Source: Riptortus pedestris (lineage: Eukaryota > Arthropoda > Insecta > Hemiptera > Alydidae). Taken from it: 64,000 nucleotides of DNA. The notes beneath the pieces are model-generated. The model had not been told where the DNA came from, did no database searches, and worked only from the letters and a program-made list of their open reading frames with translations. A program made the position numbers and the translations under genes. The stretch lies in the NCBI GenBank assembly GCA_019009955.1, contig JADPXZ010000008.1:1-64000 (forward strand). The letters are read 5' to 3'. Shown here one piece after another: positions 10,578-20,752 of the stretch (its first letter is position 1; every line of letters starts with the position of its first letter).

Positions 10578-10964
10578 TTATTATTGCCGCTATACTAAAA
10601 GGTCCGGTGTGGCTGGGAGTGGAATCATAAGAGAGGGTTGTACGAGGACTTGAATTGGAGTACTCCAAGTACGGCCAACTACTCTAGTACAATACCCCTT
10701 TATATTAACACTTATCAAACTGATGGCATAGCTCGTAAAAGTTTAAAGGTCTATTGTGGGCCGCCACTACTCCCGAGCCATGTTTAATGGAACCTGCCCC
10801 CCTGCTCAGGTTTATTAGATCCACTATTAGCCCACTTGTTGCGCCGTCTTTTATTATTGGCGTTTTAGTTCTCCACTCTGCTTTTATTACTCAAAAAATG
10901 AATTTTCATTCACGTAAACACTAGCTAGGGGTTAAGAGAATGGTATCGAAGAATGGAAGAAATA
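10578..10964. other. Spacer with dispersed repeat Z, no gene seen
   Basis: About 10720-10880 is a diverged copy of sequence at 18410-18575 (shared GTAAAAGTTTAAAGGTC, TTTATTAGATCCAC and CTTTTATTATTGGYG). Both copies lie downstream of a HINE-like 3' end, in the same orientation. Nature unknown. Confidence 0.55.
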
Positions 10965-10984
10965 GTCCGTCACGTAGGGGCTGC

Positions 10985-11904
10985 AAAACACTATAACTCG
11001 CGTCAAACTGAGTGGCCTGAGAACTCGCGCTTGAGAATGTTTCTCACACCACCTGTTTTTCTAAAAAAAAGTTGGCAAATAAAATATTTTCAACAAATAA
11101 AATTTATATTTATTATAAACATCAAATACTAATATAAAATAATAATATTATTCAAAATTTATCGTACAGGTATTCGGTTTTGAAGAAACATTATGTCAAA
11201 CAACTTAAAAAGCTATCTAACTTATTAAAATTTTGTTCTCCACAAGAATGACATACAAAAGAAATGATCATTACAAACTGTTTTTCTACATGTTCGGCAA
11301 CTCTTTTTTTACTTTTTGTTTTTTCTCCTCGGACAAAAGTCACAAAACTGCGACGGGGTACTAGAACCAGAACAAGTGGGATTTTCCTCTTCTACACCAG
11401 CAATCCTCATTATTTTGTTTCTTTCTAATAGGGGCATGGTGGTCAGTTGTGAACGGTTGATCGGACGAGGTTTGAAAAGTTCCAGAGCCAAGAAAAAACA
11501 GTTTTCGGTAAATCACCAAAGCACTCGCTTGATGAGAACAACTCTCGTATTAAAAAAGAAAAGAAACTCCACCAGAACACGCTTGATGTGAAAAACACTC
11601 GCAGTAAAGCAAAATAATGTTGCGCCAGAACTCGCACCGTGAGAATAACACTCACACTAAACTTACTCCGGCTGATTAATTTTGTCCTGGCGACAGTTAG
11701 CTGATGGTAATGGTTGGGAGTCTAAGAGAGCGGTAAGAGAAGGCTACAAGGTGTAGCTAGAGAGAGTAGCACTATTGCCAAATACGCATAATTATAGATA
11801 TAACGTTTTTCTTCGGGGTGTGAGTATTTTGCTCACCGGCTTTTGGCTTTTGGCCGAGTTCTGGAGGGTTAAGCAGACTTCCCACGCTCTCTACATCCAA
11901 AAAA
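10985..11904. mobile_element. Insert carrying a piggyBac remnant
   Basis: Inserted within the first 20 bp of a HINE-like element. GGGCTGC is present on both sides (10978-10984 and 11905-11911), a possible 7-bp duplication. Left and right parts hold repeats of a motif like GAACTCGC-N-TGAGAA (near 11029, 11518, 11575 and 11629), reminiscent of subterminal repeats. TTAA-type piggyBac ends could not be found, so the boundaries of the piggyBac part itself are unknown. Confidence 0.45.
11225..11491 (-). pseudogene. piggyBac transposase C-terminal fragment
   Basis: Minus-strand frame from 11491 (MALELFKPRPINRSQL onwards) reaches SQFCDFCPRRKNKK, then a stop, then in frame KKSCRTCRKTVCNDHFF. This gives the CxxC...CxxC...CxxH pattern of the cysteine-rich domain that ends piggyBac transposases. 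The catalytic DDD part is absent. The fragment is therefore only the tail of the protein, with at least one stop. It lies inside the insert that disrupts a HINE-like 5' end. PiggyBac is the best reading; another DNA-binding CRD is less likely given the PRRKNKK spacing. Confidence 0.7.
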
Positions 11905-12124
11905 AGTTCGGGCTGCGTAAACTAAACATTTTTCCGGCGCGTGCCATATATTTGCATTTATCTCAAAAATTAAAAGATCAATGAGAACAATATTTGGTAT
12001 TTATGCTTCAAATAATGAGCTTCATAATATAACTTATTGTTAATATTACATGAGTAGGATGGGGGGGGGGTTTACTGAAGACCAAAAACTATAAAATGCA
12101 AATATCTCGGTTAATCAAGATAGT

Positions 12125-13260
12125 TGACATAGCCCAAATTTTGATAAGGTGTGCCACCACGGTTTAATGTTCAACCTAAAAAATACACTCCCCTTCACCT
12201 ACTACCTCATCCTTAAATAATACCTTTCCGACAGACATTTTCAAGTTTCATTTGGTTCCTCAGTCTCATCCTTCTTCCCCCAGCTGGCAGGTGTACCTCA
12301 GGGTGGCACCCTAAGTCCTTTCTTATTCCTTATCTATACTGCCGACATCCCATCACATCCTGAAACTTCCCTTCTCGCGTATGCGGGTGATACTGTAATC
12401 TTGACGTCCAAATCAGACCCAAATATGGCATCCGCATTTCTGCAAATCTAGCCCTGCTAGAATCCTGGCTGACTCAGTGGAGGATCAAGGTCAACAGCGG
12501 CAAATCAAGCCATGTAACATTGACCTCTCGACGTTTCCATGTGCCCTCCATTACACACTACCAACACTAATTATTTCCACAAAAATCACAATTAATCATC
12601 CTAGAATCATATTAGACATCTAGGACCATATTAGACAAGCGACTAACTAGAACCTCACAATCACAATTTAAAAAGACATGAAATTGAATCGACAGTACAG
12701 ACTTCTACTAAAACTACTTGACAACAGATCTAAACTATCACTACGCAACAAACGACTGATTTATACGACAGTACTCAGACCAATATGGACATACGGACTT
12801 GAACTTTGGGGTTCCACTAAATCTAAAAATTCCTACAAAATCCAACCCCTCCAATCCTGAATAAATTACAGATTCCCTATTTTACGTATCCAATTTAACT
12901 CTGCATAACGACCTCAACATTCCTTTTGTCCATAGCCTCGAAAAATCCCATATAATAAATTCCACTCTCTCCTACCCTGCACATCCTAATCCTTTAGTCT
13001 AATCACTCTCATCTACCCATATTCCAGAAAACCCAAGACGACGTCTAAAGCGTAAGTGGCCCAGATATCTTCTTGTGTAGTGCTCAGTATAACTCCAAAT
13101 AGTCCCGTACAATCCAATGTCCCCTCCAATATGAGTATTGTCAATGGACAACTTCCCACCTCAAGCCAATAATCAAGCCAATTGTTATTATCATTCATAA
13201 CATTTGCTTGTAATATTTAATATTGTTGCAAATATGCGAATAAATATATATATTTAAAAA
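12125..13260 (+). mobile_element. 5'-truncated Jockey-type LINE insertion
   Basis: Flanked by a 12-bp direct duplication AATCAAGATAGT (12113-12124 and 13261-13272) of HINE-like sequence. It ends ATAAATATATATATTTAAAAA, a short A-rich tail. It contains the RT palm-to-end part of ORF2 and a 3' UTR shared with the reverse copy at 2462-3159 (ATTGTCAATGGACAACT, CATTTGCTTGTAATATTTAA). Confidence 0.9.
12133..12965 (+). pseudogene. Jockey LINE reverse transcriptase fragment
   Basis: Across several frames the protein reads FDKVCHHGLMFNLKNTLPF, YLSDRHFQVSFGSS, LAGVPQGGTLSPFLFLIYTA (RT block 4), LLAYAGDTVILTS (block 5), LESWLTQWRIKVNSGKSSHV and LRPIWTYGLELWGST. The order is that of a Jockey-clade RT. 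The catalytic YADD box has become YAGD, losing one of the paired aspartates. Frameshifts and stops occur between blocks. The endonuclease and first ORF are absent, so the copy is inactive. Confidence 0.9.
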
Positions 13261-13482
13261 AATCAAGATAGTGAAAAACGTACATAACAACATTTATAAA
13301 ACTATTATAATTTCCCATTTTTGAGGTGCAGGATGGTGAAGGAATTATTATCTCAGGTAAGAATAGAATGGCCTCGTTCCTTCACAATAATTAAGAATAA
13401 TTACGCTCAAGAGTTATTATAATTACATTTGCAAGAAGACTGCTTCTAATATAATTTTTCGATCCGAGGCATAATCCATAAT

Positions 13483-13630
13483 GATCAAGTTCGTTAATGG
13501 CTGAAATCCGACCTGTGGGGGGTTGGAGTTTATAGGGGAGGAACTTCGAAAAGTCTGTATATCTCCGTTATTATGCTTCGGATCGAAAAATTGTAAGGAA
13601 GCAAACTTATTGCAAATGTAAAATAGCCGC
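13483..13630 (-). mobile_element. HINE-like body fragment, fused head to head
   Basis: Reverse-oriented body piece (TTCGTTAATGGCTGAAATCC to CTTATTGCAAATG) directly joined to the forward element ending at 13484. No terminus is present. Confidence 0.65.
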
Positions 13631-14017
13631 CAAGGAAAATATAAATATACATATAGACAACCAAAGGGATACTAGTTTCACAAATAAAAAATATAATGAA
13701 TGAAAAATGATTGCATGATGATGATGATGGCATTGAAACAAAACCCCACAGTAGCCAGGACGATTACATCGATATATAAGGATATTGGGCAAATCACTTG
13801 GAAATATCCAAACGGAGTAAAAAAATAACTATTAGGCCATATAAAAAGATAAAATTAAAAATCAACAAGATAGCCAAATAATAATTGTATATAAATAAAT
13901 ATACTGAATGTTTGCAATAAAAGTTATGTAGTAATTTACATCAATAAGAATTAGATAACTGTATGGTTTGCAATAAAAGTTATGTAGTAATTACTCAAAA
14001 GAAGAATAAGATAACTC

Positions 14018-14257
14018 GTGATAAACGTTGATCATAAGGACAATAAAACATCCCTAGCCGACCACGCAATTAAATACAGCCATAAATTTGATTTTGAAAA
14101 TGTAAGTATAATAGAAAAAGAAAGAAATTTAAGCAAGAGGAGGATAAAAGAGAATATGCACATTATAAAAAAAAAAGAAATAAAGGTGATAAATAAGAAA
14201 ACAGAAATGAAACATATGAATTATACATTTTTTAATTCATTAGAATCATTAAAGTGA
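14018..14257 (+). pseudogene. Penelope-like element, C-terminal ORF fragment
   Basis: The frame reads DNKTSLADHAIKYSHKFDF, then ENVSIIEKERNLSKRRIKEN, then MHIIKKKEI. The pattern ALAxHxxxxxHxFDFxNVxIxxxExNxxKRxxxEMxHI is typical of the region after the GIY-YIG motif in Penelope-like retroelements. The RT domain and the GIY-YIG core are not here. Immediately upstream lies a 58-bp direct duplication (TTTGCAATAAAAGTTATGTA at about 13912 and 13969). A hammerhead-like motif lies about 230 bp downstream, as expected in these elements. Family call moderately sure. Confidence 0.65.
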
Positions 14258-14485
14258 TAGTTTATCAATTATACATTTTTTAGATTAATTCATTAACTCA
14301 AAGGTGATAGTTTTATCAATTATAAATTTCTCATTTTCGATTTAGACTACACTTCATTAGGGATAATCGATATATTTTTATTTCGTGACGTATCGATATA
14401 AATCAGCTGGCTTTACCCGCCATACTTTGTAAGCCATTCTCCATTTGAGTCGGCTAGTGAAAGGTCATAAAGAAAGATGTAACCG

Positions 14486-14553
14486 CTAGTTTAGTTCCTT
14501 TGTGTAGTAGAACTTCTCCTGATGAGGTTTCCGTCATATGGACGCGAAACTAG
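14486..14553 (+). ncRNA. Hammerhead ribozyme-like motif
   Basis: The core CTGATGA (14519-14525) and GAAA (14546-14549) are in the right order. Between them a G-C closing pair and the hairpin CGTC/GACG could form stem II, with a five-base bulge. Upstream CTAG-TT (14486-14491) can pair with A-CTAG after GAAA (14549-14553) as stem III, placing the cleavage site at GUU. AGTTC and GAACT (14493-14497, 14510-14514) form stem I but leave four unpaired bases before the core. Penelope-like elements are known to carry hammerheads and a Penelope fragment lies just upstream. It is probably degenerate. Confidence 0.45.
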
Positions 14554-14646
14554 TTGAGAAATAAAAATGCTTTGTATAATCATTTGAAATTTTTCATTTT
14601 ATTTTTGTTGACCTTCCGCCATAGACTAGTAAAGTTAAGCAATTGT

Positions 14647-15478
14647 TTTAGCAGATTTCCCTTAAGGGAAATCAGCTATTGAGGTCGTACGCATGACGCG
14701 ATTTTCGAAACATTTCTTCAAATGTCCATCGATCCTACCCAGGAGATGACAAAAATGTCCTTTCAAAATTATATATATTTGTCTGTTACCGCTCTGGCGG
14801 TCGCAATTTTTGTTTGGCCATTACCAAACTCGATATTTAAACGTTTTATGCAAAAAGACAGTTCAAGTTCGTTAATGGCTCAAATCGTACCAGTGAGAGG
14901 GGGGTTTTAGAGGGCAGGATTTTCGAAAATCCGAAATATCTCCTTTATTATGCGTCGGATCGAAATATTGTATAGAACCAATCTTATTGCAAATTAAATT
15001 CACTATAAATATTGCTCTATACATTTATTCCGTATCTCTACTGCTCAAAAATGAATAGGGATATTGGTTATTTTTTCTTATCATATTAATTTTAATTAAA
15101 TCGATCTTAATTAAATTTCTTTTTATGGGGGAAAAAGACAATAATTTCTAATAAATATTAATGATATTTATAATTTAAAAAAAATAAAAATATGCTAGGC
15201 CCCATACATACCACAAAACAGCCAATATCCCTATTCATTTTTGAGCAGTTTAGAATATTAACGGAGATATTCGCATTTGTATTGTGTGTGTGGTCGGCAG
15301 GAGTCGTCTATGTTCGGACTTTCCGCCGAGAGTTGGTGCGGCCGTTTCCGTAACTGTTCGTCCCTCGTGAATAGGTTTAGAGATTCCTTACTACTACTGT
15401 TGTTTATTAGGCAGATTTCTCTATTGTAAAATTTCACGTGGGAAATCTGCTTAGTTTACGCAGCCCCTGCGTGACGGA
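14647..15478 (-). mobile_element. HINE-like element, complete, with a nested MITE
   Basis: Full reverse copy from TTTTAGCAGATTTCCC (3' end) to GCAGCCCCTGCGTGACGGA (5' end). Without the 208-bp MITE at 15041-15248 it is about 625 bp, close in length to the copy at 9914-10576. The microsatellite is nearly absent (a few TA units near 14774), so this may be close to an early or contracted form. Confidence 0.85.
15041..15248. mobile_element. 208-bp MITE with TIRs, Tc1/mariner-like
   Basis: Terminal inverted repeats of about 27 bp: CTGCTCAAAAATGAATAGGG at the left and its complement ending TTTTTGAGCAG at the right. TA is found at 15039-15040 and at 15251-15252. The CTGCTCAAAAA start resembles TIRs of Tc1-type elements. 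The interior is AT-rich and non-coding. Confidence 0.75.
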
Positions 15479-16007
15479 CTTTCTTGCGATCTGGCTGCGG
15501 CAATAGGCAGTGGAAGCTGTAAGAGATGATAATTCCCACAACCAAATCGACTCTTGACTCAAAATTTAAATATATATGAATCTATTTATAATTAAAAATG
15601 AACAAATAATAAATATAAATTTAAATAAGAAAGGTACCTTTTTCGATATAAAGGAGGACGCTTATATCTACTTAAACTAAATTACAATGAAAGAACTTAG
15701 CTGGTATATAGGAGTTCTCTAAGATCAGACTCTGCCGTGAGATAATGCAGGTGATAAGTAGTCCGTGCTGAACCAAGCTGAAGGATTAACGTAATGTCCT
15801 GGACTAGGGTCTCCTGTCTAGAGGCTACGACTGTTCTTAATTCCTTTGCAATATCGCCTTTTCATTGCATGACTTTGCCTGCGCCGATCAAATATGCTCA
15901 AAACGTCTATTTAACGTGATGTTATTATCACGGAATATTAATTAGTGTATCGACTTTAAGAGCTTTGAATGCTATTATAAAAATCCATCGGCGTTATCTA
16001 CTTAATG
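15479..16007. other. Spacer, no gene seen
   Basis: Moderately AT-rich sequence between two HINE-like copies. No ORF, RNA gene or repeat recognised. Confidence 0.5.
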
Positions 16008-16516
16008 TCCGTCACGCAGAAGCTGTGTAAACTAAGCAGATTTCCACGTGAAGTTGTACAATAGAGAAATCTGCATACTAGTAACAGTGTTAGCAACTAG
16101 TCTCTAAACCAATTTCACGAGAGCCGAACAAGGAAATGATCGAACTAGCTTACGGCGAAAGCTCACGACTAGAGCCGAAATCAGCCGATCACATCTCGTC
16201 CGTTATCCGCTCAAACTTAATAAAAGTGTAAATATCTCGGGTAATATTCAAGATAGAGAATAAATGCATATAACAATATTTATAGTACATTTAATCTGCA
16301 ATAAGAATCATTTTATAGACTTTTTCGATCCGACATATAGTAACGGAGATATTTCGAATTTTCAAAATTCTCCCCTTTAAACCCCCCTCCCACTGGTCCG
16401 ATTTCAGTCATTAACGAACTCGATCTTTATTTTTACATAAAACGATTAAATATCGAGTTTGGTAACGGTCACACAAAATTTGCGACCGCTAGAGCGTTAA
16501 CTGACAAACATATATA

Positions 16517-16742
16517 AATTAAATTATTTATTATACGTCCACTTTTTGCAACTTAGGCTAATTGGGACAGGTTATCTACAGGTTACCGCCCTTTTCTAGC
16601 CAGGGTGGGACTTAGGGTTTTATTTAATGAATTTCGTCACTAAATAAACTCCCCTGCCCAGGCGAGAATCGAAGTCGCCACTCTATGTTTACCATATGAG
16701 ATTAAGGTCAACGTTTTAACTCACATGGCCAACCTGAGCCCC
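16517..16742 (-). mobile_element. tRNA-derived SINE (same family as 59888-60133)
   Basis: Minus-strand copy with the tRNA-like head (GGCTCAGGTTGGCCATGTG, B-box region degraded to CTTCGATTC) and tail GGACGTATAATAAATAAT. Target duplication ACAAAYATATATA (16504-16516 and 16743-16755) derives from the host element. Very similar along its length to the complete copy at 59888. Confidence 0.85.
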
Positions 16743-16774
<32 letters not shown>

Positions 16775-16775
<1 letters not shown>

Positions 16776-17874
16776 CTAGCTCAGATACCCGGCTTCGCCC
16801 GGGAATTCATTTGAGGCTGAATGGTGATGGTATTTTTTTGGCAAGGCTTTACATTGCACAATATTTTGACATTTACCCGTCCCAGTGTTTAGGATTGATA
16901 CCCGTCGTTGCCGTGGATTTGCTAATAATAGAATATTTGTTCGATAAGGCTTCACTGTCTTCGATATTTTTATATTTCCCGTCTCTTATACATGTAAATA
17001 TGGTGAATTTTTATTTCAGGCCTCCCTTATAACCCCCCTCCCGTTCGAACCTAAAAATTTTAATATAACTTATAATTATGGAAGAATTAATGCTAACTGA
17101 CATACCGAGCTTTGTTAAGTTCGGTTCAGCTGTTAGTGCCCAATAACATTGTTGGCTCCCGCTAAAGTTTTAACGTATAACTCATTTATACTTAGGTATA
17201 CGACAAAAGTGTATATAACAAAAGTTACTCCAAATAACAAAATAAACAACTTTTGTTATGTTTATATTTGCGGAAAAACCAATAGGAAATGAAATATCGC
17301 TATTTTTAATTTCAGGCTTCCCTTATAACCCCCACTCCTGCCCGTCCATAGAAATGTTGGTATGGCTTATTATAATGAAGGTCTCACTGCTAATACACAT
17401 ACCGAGTTTTATTTAGTTCGGTTGAGTCTTTTTTGGCAAATAATATTGTTGACTCCCGCTATAATTTTTAGCGTATAACGCTTTTAAACTTCGGTATACG
17501 ACAAAAATGTATATAACAAAAGTTACTCTAAATAACAAAATAAACAACTTTTGTTATGTGCATATTTGCCGAAAAACCAATAGAAAACGAAATATCGCTA
17601 TTTTTAATTTCAGGCTTCCCTTATAACCCCCACTCCTGTTCACCTCAGAGAAAATTAATATAGCCTAAAGTCTAAGTTGGGTTAGTAGTAATATACATAC
17701 CAAATTTCATAAAATTCGGTTCAGCCGTTTATGCGTGAAAAGGTAACAAACAAACAAACAAACAAACATACACGGAAGAAACAAAATGCAGATATGGTGT
17801 CTATGACATGTGAAACGAAAAGTTATCGTGAAATTTCGCGAAAAAAATCAATGTACAGACAGAGGTTACAATTT
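16775..17874 (+). mobile_element. Family R repeat, most complete copy
   Basis: Head ACTAGCTCAGATACCCGGC and CTTCGCCCGGGAATT, then three internal units of about 297 bp each marked by CCCTTATAACCCCC and AACAAAAGTTACTC, then tail GTTTATGCGTGAAAAGGTAA, (CAAA)n and GACAGAGGTTACAATTTTA. It lies between TA tracts. The tail is of a kind seen at RTE-like 3' ends. It is non-autonomous, since no RT or endonuclease motif is found. The reverse copy at 5941-6984 is its closest relative in the window. Confidence 0.75.
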
Positions 17875-18018
17875 TATATATATATAGATATATAATTTTG
17901 AACGGACCTCATTTTCGTCATCTCCTGTGTAGGATTGATGGACATTTGAAGAAATGTTAGAAAATTGCGTCATGAGTACGACCTCAATAGCTGATTTCCT
18001 TTAAGGGAAATCTGCTGA

Positions 18019-18230
18019 AATGGCAGAGCACATGGTGACTTAGCTCCAAATTGGATAAAACTCTATTTTATATGTGAAAACTGAACATTTAAGTACTCAT
18101 AAATAATAATCTTAATGAGCTTTGTGCTGGCATTATTCGAAATATAAAATATATGGTCATTAATGATAGGTTCATGTAATGTAATCTCGGATTCATTACA
18201 TTACTAAGTTAGAAAATTAATCATTTGAGT
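18019..18230 (+). repeat. Dispersed repeat Y, copy 1
   Basis: Shares CCAAATTGGATAAAACTC, GTACTCATAAATAATAAT and CATTACTAAGTTAGAAAATT with 38385-38582 (reverse) and, more diverged, with 33889-34105. In this copy and the reverse one it abuts a HINE-like 3' terminus, with the junction bases also alike (GAGCAYATGGTGACTTA). Confidence 0.75.
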
Positions 18231-18409
18231 ACCTTACAAACATTTTCATAATTACTTACCAAACGCGGAAATGCGAACTCTTTATTATTCAGATTGAGAC
18301 TGTCTGACACAAGCAACTCTAAACGCGATAATGGCACTCAAGAATTGTATAACTGCTTAGTTTATAAATAAATTTCCTCTTAGTATTGTTAATAGGCGTT
18401 AGGCTCTGA

Positions 18410-18575
18410 TGGGGGAGCTGGTAAAAGTTTAAAGGTCAATTGAGAGGGTCCATTACTCACAAGTGATATTCAATGGAACCTTGGCCTTGCTCGGCTTTAT
18501 TAGATCCACAATTTTCCCACTTGTTGCACTATCCTTTATTATTGGTGCTCAATAGTTCACCCTTTTTATATTCAT
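18410..18575 (+). repeat. Dispersed repeat Z, copy 2
   Basis: Diverged relative of 10720-10880. No ends, inverted repeats or coding content seen. Class unknown. Confidence 0.5.
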
Positions 18576-18894
18576 TAAAGTAATTAGCTGAAAGAAATTT
18601 CCACCTGAGAAATAGTCTTCTTATCCGATTATGGGACTAGTTTGTAATTTTACTTTTAAGCTAATATGCTTACTTTATTTCCCCTTTAAGGAAAGTACGA
18701 AACATTAAACAAAAATGCAAAATTAAACAAATGATAAAGCTGAATACAAGAAAACATATGTCTAGGAATTAATTAAAATAACACATAACCAATGAGAGAC
18801 GACATGACCTGTCAATATCCCTCTTCTGCGAATTTTTACTTCTCTTATTTACCTCAGGTAAGAGAAAAGTAAGGAAAATATGTTCAATGTTGGT

Positions 18895-20072
18895 AATTTC
18901 CCCTCTCATGGCTTGGATAGCAGTACTACGGAAAATTCAGAACAGCGAGAGATTACCAACAAAATGATTGAGGTAATTATTATTTGTTCGGTTCTGAAAA
19001 GTTTTGGCCAAACTAAAAAGTTCATCAGTTAGGGCTTCGCAAACAAAGCAGATTTCCTACTCACAGGATGATACACTGGTCATCTCATAGCCTGAGAACA
19101 TCATAAAAATGTAAAATTAATTTAATTCAAAGAAGTTTTAAAAATTTCTTTCGAGTTCCTCATTTTTAGGTTGATTTTGTGACAGGAGATGGTGGGAATA
19201 CTATAAGTTGGTATTGCTGATCAATTTTTAAACTGAAAATAAGATTTTAAATGACTTTCTAAAATATCCTGTTACCAAAATTGTTTTTGTTTTTCTTTAT
19301 TTGTTGTTAATAATAAGTCAAGTAATTTAAAAAATGATCAACAAACCAACTATTCCACCAGCATACCAATAGTATTCCGAGCTTAAACATTAAGTTAGTT
19401 ATTCGTACTTTTGTGTTTTCAGCCTTCAGTAAGCCCTAACTACATCTCATCGGATTTTTACATATAAATACATAATATCGACCAATCCATCACGGGAAAT
19501 GAAATGGATAAAAATAAAATGCCATGTGGCTAATAACTAGTTACCTGAGCACAATATAATAATGAAACAAATTTAATTTCCACATTTTTAGGTTGGTTTC
19601 GTGACAGATCGTGGGAATACTATAAGTTGGTATAGCTGATCATTTTTTAAACTACTTGCCGTTTTATTAACAAAAACTAAAGAAAAACAAAAACAATGTT
19701 AAGTAACAGGGAATATAAGAAAGTTATTTAAAATCTTATTTTCTGTTTAAAAAATGATCAGCAATACCAACTTATAGTATTCCCACCATCTCCTGTCACA
19801 AAATCGACCTAAAAATGAAGAAATCGAAATAAATTTTTAAAACTTTTTTCGAATTAAATTAATTTCACATTTTTGTTTTATGTTCTCAGGTTATGAGATG
19901 ACCAGTGTGTGGGGAATCTGCTTTGTTTGCGCAGCCCTAGCTAATGGACTTTTTAGTTTGCCCAAAACGTTTCAGTACCGAACAAATAATAATTACCTCA
20001 ATTATTTTGTTGGTAATCTCTGGCTGTTCTGAATTTTCCATAGTTCCGTCTATCTAAGCCACGAGAGTAGAA
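18895..20072. repeat. Large imperfect inverted repeat
   Basis: Left arm about 18895-19315 and right arm about 19670-20072 are inverted copies of about 410 bp, separated by about 355 bp. Shared blocks include TTCAGAACAGC, GAGATTACCAACAAAAT, GAGGTAATTATTATTTGTTC, GCAAACAAAGCAGATTYCC and GGAGATGGTGGGAATACTAT. Each arm includes a degenerate HINE-like 5' end. A third partial copy (GTGGGAATACTATAAGTTGG) lies in the spacer at about 19610-19645. No gene recognised. Confidence 0.75.
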
Positions 20073-20752
20073 AATGACGACACTGAACCTATTTCCCAGT
20101 GGATTTGATGTCTTTACTTGAATCGTGCCTTGGTCCAACTGGGACACAGCTCTAAAAATGTTCCTTCCATTTGGTGAATGGAGCGACCACCTAAATGAGC
20201 CCGGCTATTGTATAAGTAGCAAGAGTACTCGAGGGGAAACTAGCCGAAAGCATTAGGACAACTGGATTAGGGCAGGCTTAGTAGCAGTATCTCCATGTAA
20301 TCCACCGTCAACTGACCAACACCCACCATTAGCTACCAACGCTAATAAATTAATTTAGATGTCAAAAATGTATAACGTTTCATGGACGAGAGATAAATTA
20401 CGCTAGTAAAAAAATCGTGGGCTTAGATAAAAATAACAAAAGAAATAAATGTGCCAACCAGTTAAATCATTTCTCTAAAATTACAAATAAAAAGGAGCTG
20501 AGCAATCTAATTGTAGGCGGATTTCCAACGATACGACACACTACTGATATAATCTCACATAATATGTGCATGAACCATGTACTTGTAAATGTGAAAAAAA
20601 CAAAACAATAAAAGCCGTTTAATTTATAAATAAACTATTATTATATTAACAGTTTATAATATAATAGATATATACATAATATATAAAGTGGCTAACATAT
20701 ACGACCGGGCAATAAATTCGGTATGCTGGATTCTCTATTTCTAAATAAAAAG
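20073..20752. other. Spacer, no gene seen
   Basis: About 20130-20300 is more GC-rich than the rest. A 64-codon frame at 20417-20611 has no recognisable motif or signal. Nothing else supported. Confidence 0.5.

Larger units (their letters stand above)
10965..13484 (+). mobile_element. HINE-like element split by two insertions
   Basis: 5' end TCCGTCACGTAGGGGCTGC at 10965, then an insert to about 11904, then GGGCTGCGTAAACTAA resumes. The body reaches TATCTCGGTTAATCAAGATA, where a Jockey LINE sits (12125-13260). It resumes with AATCAAGATAGTGAAAAACG and ends at about 13484, where a reverse-oriented HINE-like piece is fused. A further 110-bp non-family stretch lies at about 13307-13415. Confidence 0.7.
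16008..18017 (+). mobile_element. HINE-like element with SINE and family R element in its TA tract
   Basis: 5' end TCCGTCACGCAGAAGCTGTG. The body runs to CTAGAGCGTTAACTGACAAA (about 16507). The 3' segment resumes at AATTTTGAACGGACCTCATT (about 17894) and ends TTTAAGGGAAATCTGCTG. Everything between is inserted in the microsatellite slot: a SINE with target duplication, a TA tract and a family R copy. Confidence 0.8.

Noticed and set aside
16811..17032. 73-codon frame shared with 6780-6983 and 58515-58760
   Set aside because: Conservation follows from recent copying of family R. The frame lacks any motif, varies in length among copies and ends at different stops.
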